From: an uncultured Bacteroides sp.
GTDB lineage: Bacteria; Bacteroidota; Bacteroidia; Bacteroidales; Bacteroidaceae
DNA length: 64,000 nucleotides
Assembly: GCF_963677685.1 (NCBI RefSeq)
Contig: NZ_OY782186.1
Span: forward strand, 3,038,001-3,102,000
Direction of reading: 5' to 3'
Shown: positions 35,930 to 45,090 of the stretch, piece by piece
Numbering within the stretch: the first letter of the stretch is position 1
How the letters are laid out: each line of letters begins with the position of its first letter
Translations under genes and position numbers: made by a program
The notes under the pieces: model-generated
Databases searched by the model: none
Told to the model about the DNA's origin: nothing
Seen by the model: the letters and a program-made list of their open reading frames with translations, nothing else

Positions 35930-37636
35930 CTAGCATTTATTCAAATTATCAGGGATTCGAATAGTAAAACACGTCCCCTTACCAACTTCTGAATTAACAG
36001 CAATCGTTCCATTCATACGCTCTACAATAATCCAGCACAAACTAAGCCCTAAACCGGCACCTTGAGAGAAGCTATTGACTTTATAAAAACGATCAAAGAT
36101 ATGTTCTTGATCCTCTTTCGATATTCCAACACCTGTATCTTCTACAAAAAGAGTTACAAAGCCCGGTTCTTCTAATGAGTAACCAAAAGAGATGGAACCC
36201 GAAGAAGTAAATTTAATCGCATTATGAAGTAAGTTACTAAGCAATTGCTTTAACCTGTAAACATCTGTTTGAATAATCATAGAAGCACCTTCAGGGACTA
36301 TTTTGATAAAAGCAACCCTTTTAGATATGTTCAACCTTTGCGACAAGTAAAGATCATCAATGAGCAGTGACAAATTAGTTCCGGATAAGCGAAATTGCAT
36401 GGTTCCTGATTCTATAAGAGACATATCCAAAATATCATTGATCAAGTTTAGCAACAACTCACAGTTATTATTTATAGTAGCAACAAAACTCGTGACATCT
36501 TCTTCTTCAAAAGAATGAATATCCTTTAGCAAATCAGAAAAGCCTACTATTAGATTAAGTGGCGTACGAATTTCGTGACTGATATTAGCAAGAAATGCCG
36601 TCTTCAGCTTATCGGATTCCAAGGCTTTATCTCTAGCAAGAATCAACTCAGTTTCCGTCTTTTTATAACGCTGAATATTTTGACAAACACCAAGGATAGA
36701 GTACGGATCATTGCTATTCAGTCCTGGAAAAATAGACATACGACATTCCCACCACTCAAGTTCTCCATTAATATCATAAGCTCTAAAATTTAATCTTACA
36801 GAGGCTTTTTCCCCATCAACCACTGATCGAAAATCATTTTTAACCTTTTGGGTAAAATCAGGATGAATCATTTTTCCTATCTGTTCACGCATTATATACT
36901 TTTTACTTTCATCAAAGCCAAAACGTAAAAGGAAACCAAGAGGAAATAAAAACACATCTTTATCAACATCATATTGCCAAGGATAGATTGAATTATCTTC
37001 CACTGCTAAATGAAATAGAGTTTTCTGCAATTCTTCTTCTGATATATTACGAAACGAAAGAGCAAATCCTGTTATACTATTTTTATTGAAAAGAGGCACA
37101 AATTCGCCTGACACAGGGAAATAGCTATTTGTACCAAGCTCCTTCATAAACGAATTATTAGGCACAGAAACACTTTTACCTGAATTATAGACCTTTTCGA
37201 GTAACTGATAAAGAATTTCCTCTCCATTATGAAAAATACTAAGGTATGTTCCTGCGGACAGACCTTCATAATAAGGGCGCTCTTGAGAATAACTCATGTT
37301 TAGCATAAGTAATGCGGCCCTATTTACAAAACGAATTCGATAATGTTTATCATAAGTAATCAAGCCTTCACGGATTGAATGAAAAACATTATCGAATTCA
37401 TTTCTTTGATCTACCAGATTTTTCTGAAGCAATAACTTTGTCTGCGCCTTTATCCTCCTCCTTAACTCTCTCCGGTTGGCACGATAAAGCGATACAACAG
37501 CTAAAATCAAGAGCAAGAGTAAAGGCGTATACAACGATTGCGCAAATAAAATCTCATATTTCTTCCCCTCAGCTAATGCAAAAACAGAGATGCCTGTAAT
37601 ATACAATAGCATAACAAGCCGATATAATATTCTCAT
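35930..37636 (-). CDS. Hybrid-layout PAS sensor histidine kinase (no receiver domain)
   Basis: 568 residues: two membrane helices near the N-terminus (about 5-22 and 33-50), a charged coil, two PAS-type domains (around 85-200 and 205-335, with WWECRMSIFPG), then HisKA with FLANISHEIRTPLNLIVGF and HATPase_c with NAIKFT, DTGVGI and GAGLGLSLC. It has no receiver or output domain and no partner gene of its own nearby. It lies inside the exporter gene set and has its own vegetative -7 box, so it may report on the same signal as the NtrB-like kinase. Confidence 0.85.
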   Translation of the reverse strand: MRILYRLVMLLYITGISVFALAEGKKYEILFAQSLYTPLLLLLILAVVSLYRANRRELRRRIKAQTKLLLQKNLVDQRNEFDNVFHSIREGLITYDKHYRIRFVNRAALLMLNMSYSQERPYYEGLSAGTYLSIFHNGEEILYQLLEKVYNSGKSVSVPNNSFMKELGTNSYFPVSGEFVPLFNKNSITGFALSFRNISEEELQKTLFHLAVEDNSIYPWQYDVDKDVFLFPLGFLLRFGFDESKKYIMREQIGKMIHPDFTQKVKNDFRSVVDGEKASVRLNFRAYDINGELEWWECRMSIFPGLNSNDPYSILGVCQNIQRYKKTETELILARDKALESDKLKTAFLANISHEIRTPLNLIVGFSDLLKDIHSFEEEDVTSFVATINNNCELLLNLINDILDMSLIESGTMQFRLSGTNLSLLIDDLYLSQRLNISKRVAFIKIVPEGASMIIQTDVYRLKQLLSNLLHNAIKFTSSGSISFGYSLEEPGFVTLFVEDTGVGISKEDQEHIFDRFYKVNSFSQGAGLGLSLCWIIVERMNGTIAVNSEVGKGTCFTIRIPDNLNKC

Positions 37637-37670
37637 TCGGTTAATAAGTTCTTTTTGGTGGTTATGCGCG

Positions 37671-37678
37671 CAAAGATA
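37671..37678 (-). promoter_or_regulatory. -7 box before the PAS kinase gene
   Basis: Minus-strand TATCTTTG matches TAnnTTTG and lies 35 bases before the start codon. Confidence 0.5.
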
Positions 37679-37742
37679 ACTTATTATTTATTTTAGATCT
37701 ACCTTGAAGAAAGTTAAAATGATCACATATTTATTAAAAAGA

Positions 37743-39008
37743 TCACTCTTCATGCAATGCTTCAGCCGGTTGGATTTTCATAGCTTGTCGGGCAGGGAAA
37801 CTTATGCCTATCAAAATGGTTATCGACATTAAAATAAAAGTGATGAACATGGTTATAAGAAAACGTCCCAAGCTCAACATTTTACCATCCATTTGATTCA
37901 GGTACCCCATATAAGCAATATTAAGTGAAATAATGATCCCAACCAGCATCGCAGTTACCAGTAGCAACATTCCTTCAAGAATCAAACGATTAAAAACCTG
38001 TTTCTTTGTACTACCGAAGGTAAGGTGCAATGCCATCTCCGAACGACGGTGTTGGGTACGAAACCAAAACGTTCCAAGCAAGCCCAAAAAGATATTGAAT
38101 AATAAAAAACCTATTCCCCACATCTGATTGCGCAACTCATTCATATCATCCATATGAATTTTTTTTCTCATTGCTTCCATCGATTGAAACTTTCCCAAGA
38201 ACAAATTACCAACACGGAGTTGTTTATCCGCCATCTTACGTAACCTTTGAGTAAAGCCAACACTATAAGCGGGGTTAACACGCAGACATAGTTCAAGAAA
38301 TGATGCATACACATCCCCTAAGCCTGCAATGTATTTTTCAGACATCAAAATAGCAGTATAACGTGAATCGTAGATAGATCTAAAGTCATTATACCTCACT
38401 GGTTTAGTCACTGCAGCAACCACAAATCTTTGAGTCGTATCTGAACCTATGTGAAAAGTCTTTCCCAACAAATCTTCTCCTTTAAGACCATATGAATTCA
38501 AAAAAAGATTATCACTAACAATCAAAGTTCCATCCTTTAAAAGAGATGCAAGTTTTTCCGAAGATTCTCCATTTGAGCCTTCATATCTAAAAACTTTAAA
38601 AAAGTCAGGAGTTATCTCCCTCCTAAGAGTACCGACATTCATTGTATCAAGTGATAGACCAAAATAGCTATTTGAGCCGTTATACGGATAAGAATTGCTA
38701 GATAAACTAACCGCTTCCACCCCTTCCATTTTTTTCAAACGATTCACTATTTCCAGCAAGTCCTCTCCTCCTGTTGTCTTCTTCTCCTTTTCATCTCTAT
38801 AATCAGGATTGTGTGGAGGGAGCGAAGCTATTTTAATCAAATAGGTGTTAGATATATCAAACCCTTTAGGCTGAAAGTAAGTTCGCAAACTGACATAACA
38901 CATATCAACCACAAACCATAATACAACAGTGACAAGCAAAAGTTCAATCCAAAGCCAAGCATTAGATTTCCTCTCATTCCATATTTGTTTTAAAAGTAAC
39001 ATATTCAT
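37743..39008 (-). CDS. ABC exporter permease, FtsX/MacB family (second type, copy 2)
   Basis: 421 residues with one helix at about 20-38, a ~240-residue periplasmic domain of the MacB core type, and three C-terminal helices. The start MLLLKQIWNERKSNAWLWIE and the ending FPARQAMKIQPAEALHEE match the product at 41042-42310, so the two are paralogues. There is no nucleotide-binding domain; the ATPase gene nearby must serve it. It lies 12 bases after its partner permease. Confidence 0.88.
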   Translation of the reverse strand: MNMLLLKQIWNERKSNAWLWIELLLVTVVLWFVVDMCYVSLRTYFQPKGFDISNTYLIKIASLPPHNPDYRDEKEKKTTGGEDLLEIVNRLKKMEGVEAVSLSSNSYPYNGSNSYFGLSLDTMNVGTLRREITPDFFKVFRYEGSNGESSEKLASLLKDGTLIVSDNLFLNSYGLKGEDLLGKTFHIGSDTTQRFVVAAVTKPVRYNDFRSIYDSRYTAILMSEKYIAGLGDVYASFLELCLRVNPAYSVGFTQRLRKMADKQLRVGNLFLGKFQSMEAMRKKIHMDDMNELRNQMWGIGFLLFNIFLGLLGTFWFRTQHRRSEMALHLTFGSTKKQVFNRLILEGMLLLVTAMLVGIIISLNIAYMGYLNQMDGKMLSLGRFLITMFITFILMSITILIGISFPARQAMKIQPAEALHEE

Positions 39009-39019
39009 TCCTCTAAATA

Positions 39020-40306
39020 TTAACGATTACTAAGTGCACTTGTGATAGAAACCCTCAATGCCCTCCAAGCAGGAAAAGCAGAACTCAATAAATTCATCAT
39101 TAGGCAAAATAAAAATGCATATATAAAAGTAGAAACATGCATCAACATCAAAAGATTAACGGCAGGAGCAGAATTATACATCATCAGTGTGCTAGAAGAA
39201 AGAAAAGAACTCCCAAAAAGAAGAACAGACAGAAAGCATAAAATCAATCCAATAAAGCCCGCTATCAGAGTCAATATAAGGTTCTCGCAAAATATCTGCC
39301 ACATAATATTTCCTTTAGTAGAGCCAAAAGAGCGACGTACCCCTATTTCAGTAACTCTCTGATTTAAACGGCTTTGAGTCATAGAGCTCAAATTTATAGC
39401 AGGAATAAGGAGTAATAAAATAAAGACAAGAAGTCTACGATTGTGTATTGTTTTCATATCCGGCTCTACATTAGCCCATTTACGATAAACAAACGTCTCT
39501 TGGTTATCAGGTTGCCCTCTAAAAGAAATTTCCACATTTCCCAATCCAGCAACATACTGATTCACCTTTGCAGCAAATTCCGAACGTATCTTGCTAAAGT
39601 CATCCTTGCTATGAGCGAGCATGGCAACCCTCATCATTCCCATAAGATTATCATTCCACGACATATTTTTAATATCTGTTGAATAATAAGGTATCCAAAC
39701 TTCAGAATAAGCCTCACTAGCAAGCGTACTCACATCCTTTACCACCCCACAAATTCTGTAATTAGAATAATCCAATTCCAATTGCTTTCCTACAACATCT
39801 ACTGTTCCATAAAGAGCTTTGGCAATACTTTCAGAAACAACTGCCACCTTTAAACCTGCCTCAGAAACTGCTTCATCAAAAGGTTTTCCATCAACAAAAG
39901 ACAAATCAAAAACCTTCCAGAATTGCTCATCCGTTTGTTTCACATCAGCACTAAAAGCCATTCCTCCCGGAATATTTGCCTGCATTGCAGAATGCAAGGA
40001 AGTATAAATCGTTACTGCTTCGGGAGTCTTAAGAGAACGGATACATTCCCGAGCTGTTTTCAGACTTAGCGGACTATTGCTCGAATTATCTATCGTACTA
40101 CCTTTCTCATACACAGTCATCCACTTCACATAAAGCATTCTGTCTCTGTTCGATTCCGGCGCATAAGGTTCAGTCTTCACCTGCTGCATCATTACTATAA
40201 GCATGATCATAAATATAGCAAAAGCCGTTCCCAATATAGATATCGCAGAAAGCACAGGTTGTGTTCGTATCTGATAGAACGCTTGCCGAATATATTGCTT
40301 TATCAT
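39020..40306 (-). CDS. ABC exporter permease, FtsX/MacB family (first type, copy 2)
   Basis: From the Met at 40306 (MIKQYIRQAFYQIR) the protein has 428 residues, with helix 1, a large periplasmic core (MQQVKTEPYAPESNRDRML) and three C-terminal helices with the FtsX block VTEIGVRRSFGSTKGNI. It resembles the product at 42312-43622 (MIKLYLKQAWKLLR). A start eight codons earlier is possible but would reach toward the ATPase gene. Confidence 0.88.
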   Translation of the reverse strand: MIKQYIRQAFYQIRTQPVLSAISILGTAFAIFMIMLIVMMQQVKTEPYAPESNRDRMLYVKWMTVYEKGSTIDNSSNSPLSLKTARECIRSLKTPEAVTIYTSLHSAMQANIPGGMAFSADVKQTDEQFWKVFDLSFVDGKPFDEAVSEAGLKVAVVSESIAKALYGTVDVVGKQLELDYSNYRICGVVKDVSTLASEAYSEVWIPYYSTDIKNMSWNDNLMGMMRVAMLAHSKDDFSKIRSEFAAKVNQYVAGLGNVEISFRGQPDNQETFVYRKWANVEPDMKTIHNRRLLVFILLLLIPAINLSSMTQSRLNQRVTEIGVRRSFGSTKGNIMWQIFCENLILTLIAGFIGLILCFLSVLLFGSSFLSSSTLMMYNSAPAVNLLMLMHVSTFIYAFLFCLMMNLLSSAFPAWRALRVSITSALSNR

Positions 40307-40336
40307 TTCATTTACTATTAAATATAACACATCGGA

Positions 40337-41002
40337 TTATTGTACCTGCCGACCATCAAAGAACCTCACGGTACGACTAGTCTGTCTAGCTTGCTCCTCA
40401 TTATGTGTCACCATGACGATAGTGCGTCCATCCTCTTTATTCAACTGATGGAGAAGTTCCATAACCTCAGCTCCCATTTTTGAATCCAAATTACCCGTAG
40501 GCTCATCTGCCAAAATAATATCCGGATTACCTATGATAGCACGGGCAATAGCCACACGCTGACACTGTCCTCCGGATAGTTGAGTAGGAAAGTGACGCAT
40601 ACGATGACTTAATCCTACCTTTTCGAGCACCTCCTGTGCCAAACGTTTACGTTCCGAGGCAGAAACACGACGATATAACAAGGGAAGCTCTACATTATCA
40701 AGCACACTAAGCGAATTAATCAGATGAAAAGATTGAAAAACAAAACCAAGCGATTTATTTCTGAAAGCAGCTAGTGCTTTATCTTTCATACCTTCACTAC
40801 TTTTGCCATTGATCTCTATTTTACCACTTGTAGGTACATCTAGCAAACCCATGATGTTTAGTAATGTCGATTTTCCACAACCGGAAGGTCCCATAATAGA
40901 GAGAAATTCGCCACGTTCTACTGTTAAATTCACATTTTCAAGAGCTACCGTTTCGATCTCGTTCGTACGGTAAATTTTAGAAAGAGAAGTTAGTGTAATC
41001 AT
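40337..41002 (-). CDS. ABC transporter ATP-binding protein, MacB/LolD type
   Basis: 221 residues with Walker A GPSGCGKST, Q-loop VFQSFHLI, signature LSGGQCQRVAIARAI, Walker B IILADEPTGNLD and switch His in VMVTHNEEQA. It is the only ATPase in the set of four permeases, sitting between the two permease pairs, so it probably powers both. Confidence 0.95.
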   Translation of the reverse strand: MITLTSLSKIYRTNEIETVALENVNLTVERGEFLSIMGPSGCGKSTLLNIMGLLDVPTSGKIEINGKSSEGMKDKALAAFRNKSLGFVFQSFHLINSLSVLDNVELPLLYRRVSASERKRLAQEVLEKVGLSHRMRHFPTQLSGGQCQRVAIARAIIGNPDIILADEPTGNLDSKMGAEVMELLHQLNKEDGRTIVMVTHNEEQARQTSRTVRFFDGRQVQ

Positions 41003-41041
41003 TTTCTATTCTTTTTATAAAATTCATTATTATAAATATTA

Positions 41042-42310
41042 TTATTCATCTCCTAATGCTTCAACCGGATTAACAGCAGCAGCGCGAGCCGCCGGAATCC
41101 ATGTACCGATAGCAGCAATTAATACCAATAAAAAGTAAACCAGCATACTCACTATAATAAAATGAGGAATAGCTTGATTTTGCAACAGATCGGGATTCCC
41201 TTCCCGAGTGGGGAAAGCAAACCCATCATGATATACTCGTTGAATAACGATTATCAATCCCACACACCATGCAATAGTAGTAAGCAGCCATGATTCAAAG
41301 AAGAATTGATAACGTATATTTAATCGCGTGCTGCCTAATGCCATTCGCAATCCTATTTCCTCCCGACGTGCATTGGCGCGCAACCAAAAAGTACCTGCGA
41401 CACCTAAAAAAGTACAAAGCAGAAAGAAAGTAATTAATGCCGATTGCAAACGTAATGTGTTCGTCGTACCACTCATATCTTCATCTTCTGCACGTATCGT
41501 ATCAAAATCTTTAAGAGAGATAAAATAGTAATTCCCTTTTTCCATGCGTGACGACATCTCATTCTTAAATTTTTCTATAAAAGTTCTTGGTGAGATACCC
41601 TCTATTGTACGAAAACATATCTGGGCAGAATACGGCATATTGTTAAGCTGAAGTTCATCCAATGGCATCAAAGCCAAAGGCTTAGGTGGCTGTGTACTAA
41701 GAACTTTAAAATCAGTGAACACATTCACAATCGAGTACATCTTTGTAGAATCATTTGTCCAGACTGATTTGCCAATAGCCTTTTCAGGTATACCAAAAAA
41801 CCTTTTTGCTCCGTCTTCAGAGATAGCCAAACAGCTGTTTGTTGAGGGCTGTCCTCTTTCGGAACCGGTATTAGGCACACCAAAAGTTCCGAAAAAGTCA
41901 GTTCCTCTATAATATTTCATAAACTGAATTTGATACGAGAGAGTATCATAATGAATAACACTTCCTGTATATGACCAACTATTAGGAAATGATTTATCAA
42001 AAGTTATGACCGCAGTTTTCACATTCGGATAGTGACTTACTTCATCAAAAATACGAAGGAAATTCAGTCGCTTAATGGAATCCTGATCTTGATCTTTCCG
42101 ATAACGATTATGCGAAGAAAGATATTCACCAATCATAAGGCAGTAAGCACCTTTCGTTTCATAGCCTTCATCTATATTTTTATTGCTCAATAAAACATAA
42201 ATAGGATCCATTACCCCCCACAGAAAGTAAGTAACAAGAATCAATTCAATCAAAATCCATCCATTTTTTCTCCTATTATTCCACAATTGTCTGATGATTA
42301 AACGCTCCAT
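41042..42310 (-). CDS. ABC exporter permease, FtsX/MacB family (second type, copy 1)
   Basis: 422 residues from the Met at 42310 (MERLIIRQLWNNRRKNGW), which leaves one base to the stop of the preceding gene; an earlier start would overlap it. It has the same layout as the product at 37743: one N-terminal helix, periplasmic core and three C-terminal helices with REEIGLRMALGSTRLNI and ending AARAAAVNPVEALGDE. Confidence 0.88.
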   Translation of the reverse strand: MERLIIRQLWNNRRKNGWILIELILVTYFLWGVMDPIYVLLSNKNIDEGYETKGAYCLMIGEYLSSHNRYRKDQDQDSIKRLNFLRIFDEVSHYPNVKTAVITFDKSFPNSWSYTGSVIHYDTLSYQIQFMKYYRGTDFFGTFGVPNTGSERGQPSTNSCLAISEDGAKRFFGIPEKAIGKSVWTNDSTKMYSIVNVFTDFKVLSTQPPKPLALMPLDELQLNNMPYSAQICFRTIEGISPRTFIEKFKNEMSSRMEKGNYYFISLKDFDTIRAEDEDMSGTTNTLRLQSALITFFLLCTFLGVAGTFWLRANARREEIGLRMALGSTRLNIRYQFFFESWLLTTIAWCVGLIIVIQRVYHDGFAFPTREGNPDLLQNQAIPHFIIVSMLVYFLLVLIAAIGTWIPAARAAAVNPVEALGDE

Positions 42311-42311
42311 A

Positions 42312-43622
42312 TCAGTTGTTTTTATCATTTAGTGAATAAACAATCTCCTTTTTTAAACTCCTTCGAAGTGGAATTATAGCAGATAATAAATTAAGAATCA
42401 TACAAACCATAAGGGCTCCCCCCAGCAGAATAGGATTGAAAAGCATTACCGGAGTAAAGAACGTATCAACTCCCTCAGGCAACAAACCGGGGTATGTATC
42501 AAAAAGAGTCAGTATCCAATTCCTACCTAAAAGGACTGTTATATAAGCCAAAAATAAACCTACCAATCCACCTAGGCACGTAAGCAGAAAATTCTCCATT
42601 AATATCTGCTTCACCAATTCGTTGTTAGAAGCGCCAAAAGCCTTACGTACTCCTATTTCGGAAAAACGTTTTTCCATTCGAGAAGACAGCATACCTGCAA
42701 GGTTTACAGCCGGAACTAAAAATAAAGCAAGGATCATCATACCAAAGGTTTTGAATAAAAGTGTCCAGTCAAGAGTTCCGTCACCATACCCCCGAAGAAT
42801 ACTTTGCCAATAAAGATCAGGTTTCCCGCCTATGCTGAGAGTAAACTTCTGTTGACTTCCATTCACTTTACGCAAAACTTCATTCACCTCTTTCCTCAAA
42901 TCGCCAGTCTCTTTGGCTGAAGGTGCTAACATATATACCTGCATAGGACCAAGCAAATGCTCGCCCCATTGGTCTGAAGCAAAAGCATCTTGGCGCGTAG
43001 TAAATGGAATCCAGATATCAGCAAATGTAGCCGGCATAGCATAAGAAACATCACGTATCACTCCACAAACTTTATATTCCATATAGTCAAGTGAGAAAAA
43101 ACGTCCCGCCACATGTATTGTTCCAAATATTTTTTTTGCCATCGATTCAGAAATTACCGCCACATGCAGTCCCGATTGAAAATCTGCTTCATTATAAGAA
43201 TTCCCATCAAGAAAAGCAAAAGCAAAAACCTTCCAAAATCCCGCATCCGTATATTTTACCTGAACCGGCATAGCATTTTTATCACCCTCTTTCTTTACCA
43301 CTGGATATTCTTCATCGGTAAGACAAACAGCTGTTACAGCTTCAGCTTTTTGTAGTGGATAAAAATAATCTTTCACCGCCTGATACGAAAAACTATAACT
43401 CGTTGAACCCTTATTTTTGTGGTAAACAACTTCAGCTCTTTTTGCAACAAGAGTTCTCATTCTGTTTGTCTCGGGATAAATAGGAGCTATTTTTATATAA
43501 AATATAATAACAAGTATCATTATCATAGCAATTGCCATCCCTGTTCCCAAGATATACATGCTACTAAACAACATATTCTGTCTCAATAACTTCCAAGCCT
43601 GTTTTAAATATAGTTTTATCAT
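42312..43622 (-). CDS. ABC exporter permease, FtsX/MacB family (first type, copy 1)
   Basis: 436 residues with N-terminal helix (SSMYILGTGMAIAMIMILVI), periplasmic MacB-like core (FAFLDGNSYNEADFQSG) and C-terminal helices with FSEIGVRKAFGASNNEL. It follows the adaptor gene and begins the first permease pair. Type-one and type-two permeases probably form a heterodimer. Confidence 0.88.
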   Translation of the reverse strand: MIKLYLKQAWKLLRQNMLFSSMYILGTGMAIAMIMILVIIFYIKIAPIYPETNRMRTLVAKRAEVVYHKNKGSTSYSFSYQAVKDYFYPLQKAEAVTAVCLTDEEYPVVKKEGDKNAMPVQVKYTDAGFWKVFAFAFLDGNSYNEADFQSGLHVAVISESMAKKIFGTIHVAGRFFSLDYMEYKVCGVIRDVSYAMPATFADIWIPFTTRQDAFASDQWGEHLLGPMQVYMLAPSAKETGDLRKEVNEVLRKVNGSQQKFTLSIGGKPDLYWQSILRGYGDGTLDWTLLFKTFGMMILALFLVPAVNLAGMLSSRMEKRFSEIGVRKAFGASNNELVKQILMENFLLTCLGGLVGLFLAYITVLLGRNWILTLFDTYPGLLPEGVDTFFTPVMLFNPILLGGALMVCMILNLLSAIIPLRRSLKKEIVYSLNDKNN

Positions 43623-43682
43623 AAATCATGTATTATATTGTTCTTCATACAACACCCTTATTTGTCGAATACAATCAATATA

Positions 43683-44930
43683 TTATTTCAATTTCAATTT
43701 GCTTCTATTCTTGTAATTTGTCATATCAGACACAACAACCTTCTCGCCCACCTTTAAACCCCTTATCACTTCTACAAATTCAAAGTTAGAATCGCCCAAT
43801 TGTACCTTTCGCTTCACAATTTCATTCGAGGAAGTCTGCACAAAAAGTTCATATTCACCCCGACCTACATAGAATGATCCGTTAGCAATACGCATCACAT
43901 CATCTTTCACGGCATTCATCACATAAACATCCACTTTCAAACCTGAGCGAAGCCGTTTATTGTTATCGTCTAGCAACTGAACAGTGAAAGAAATCACCCC
44001 ATTTTTTGAAAGTGGAGTCACACTCGACACCGCTCCTTGCAGTTTATCAACACCAATCTTCACAATCGCTTTTCCTCCCGCTGTTACACGGTCACCATAC
44101 GTATCAGCAATCTCCGCCTCCACTTTAAAGTGACTCAAATCCGAGATAATAGCTACCTGTCCACCTTGCGGCACCTGTGCTCCAACCTGATTATTAACAT
44201 ACGTAAGAATAGCCCTCCGTGGAGAACGAATTTGCGCATCATCCAGCGTACGCTTCATTTCAGCAAGAGATTTTCTAAAAATATTAAAGTCTAGTTCTTG
44301 TACTTTCAGTTCCGCAGCCCTCACCTGTTTTTCATTAGCATACTGTTGTTTAAGTTGTTCATATTCCAGTTGAGCCACATTATAACTAAGTTCCGCCTGT
44401 CTTACCTTATCCGTAGTGCCCGCTCCCAGACTATCCAAATAATACTCATTACGAAGTTCTACCTTCATTCGGCTCAATTTCATTGCAGAAACTTTTATCT
44501 GCATAGCCATGTCATTTAACTTAGTCTCATTGTTAACCTTTAGTTGTTCCAACTTATACTGCTTCATTTGTTCCTCATCCAGCAATTTTTTATAGTCCGT
44601 CTCCGCACTTTGCAAATCGAGCTTCAATATAGGAGTTCCCACATCTACCGAGTCACCTCCTTTACGATACACTTCCACTATCCTGCTATTGATAGGCGAA
44701 TTGATAATCTCCTCAAAAGCCGGAGCCACCTTTCCCGAAGCACTCACACTCACTTCAATCGTACCTTTATTTACAGTAGAAAAAACTAAATCTTTACGCT
44801 GAACCCCGACGCGCATAAGCGATATTAGTACACTAATAGCTACAATGCATACAATACCAATAATTGAGAAGCGAATTATCTTCTTATTACGCTCTTTAGT
44901 AAGTTCTTTCTTAGGTATCTCCCTATCCAT
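43683..44930 (-). CDS. Periplasmic adaptor protein, MacA/HlyD type
   Basis: 415 residues: one N-terminal helix (residues ~22-42), a lipoyl half-domain (VSASGKVAPAFEEII), a long helical hairpin (residues ~115-215), the second lipoyl half (DDAQIRSPRRAILTYV) and beta-barrel and membrane-proximal domains up to VVVSDMTNYKNRSKLKLK. It bridges the permeases and the outer membrane channel. It is the first gene of the leftward exporter operon. Confidence 0.9.
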   Translation of the reverse strand: MDREIPKKELTKERNKKIIRFSIIGIVCIVAISVLISLMRVGVQRKDLVFSTVNKGTIEVSVSASGKVAPAFEEIINSPINSRIVEVYRKGGDSVDVGTPILKLDLQSAETDYKKLLDEEQMKQYKLEQLKVNNETKLNDMAMQIKVSAMKLSRMKVELRNEYYLDSLGAGTTDKVRQAELSYNVAQLEYEQLKQQYANEKQVRAAELKVQELDFNIFRKSLAEMKRTLDDAQIRSPRRAILTYVNNQVGAQVPQGGQVAIISDLSHFKVEAEIADTYGDRVTAGGKAIVKIGVDKLQGAVSSVTPLSKNGVISFTVQLLDDNNKRLRSGLKVDVYVMNAVKDDVMRIANGSFYVGRGEYELFVQTSSNEIVKRKVQLGDSNFEFVEVIRGLKVGEKVVVSDMTNYKNRSKLKLK

Positions 44931-44976
44931 ATAATCAGAATTATTATATTTAAAAATAAAAATACACCTTTAAATG

Positions 44977-44992
44977 ATCAATCACCGTGCCA
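44977..44992 (-). promoter_or_regulatory. Sigma-54-like promoter of the exporter operon
   Basis: Minus-strand TGGCACGGTGATTGAT matches TGGCACG-N4-TTGCW at all but one consensus base (TTGAT). It lies 46 bases before the adaptor start codon. Confidence 0.7.
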
Positions 44993-45030
44993 AAAGTACA
45001 ACTAATTGATATACAGAGCAATATAAAAAA

Positions 45031-45058
45031 ACAAGGTGTTCGTTTCCGAACACCTTGT
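45031..45058. promoter_or_regulatory. Perfect inverted repeat: activator site and terminator in one
   Basis: ACAAGGTGTTCG-TTTC-CGAACACCTTGT, with 12-bp arms. Its core GTGTTCG-N4-CGAACAC is the same as the sites before the tolC-like gene and its centre is about 78 bases before the expected start of the adaptor transcript. On the minus strand a T run follows, so it also looks like the intrinsic terminator of the glucosaminidase gene. Confidence 0.7.
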
Positions 45059-45090
45059 ACGTTTTCACAAAAGAATCATTCCTATTTTCA

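Noticed and set aside
45031..45058. Only a terminator
   Set aside because: The T run supports a terminator, but the central GTGTTCG-N4-CGAACAC recurs before the tolC-like gene where it cannot terminate the leftward kinase gene in the same way, so a regulator site is also called.
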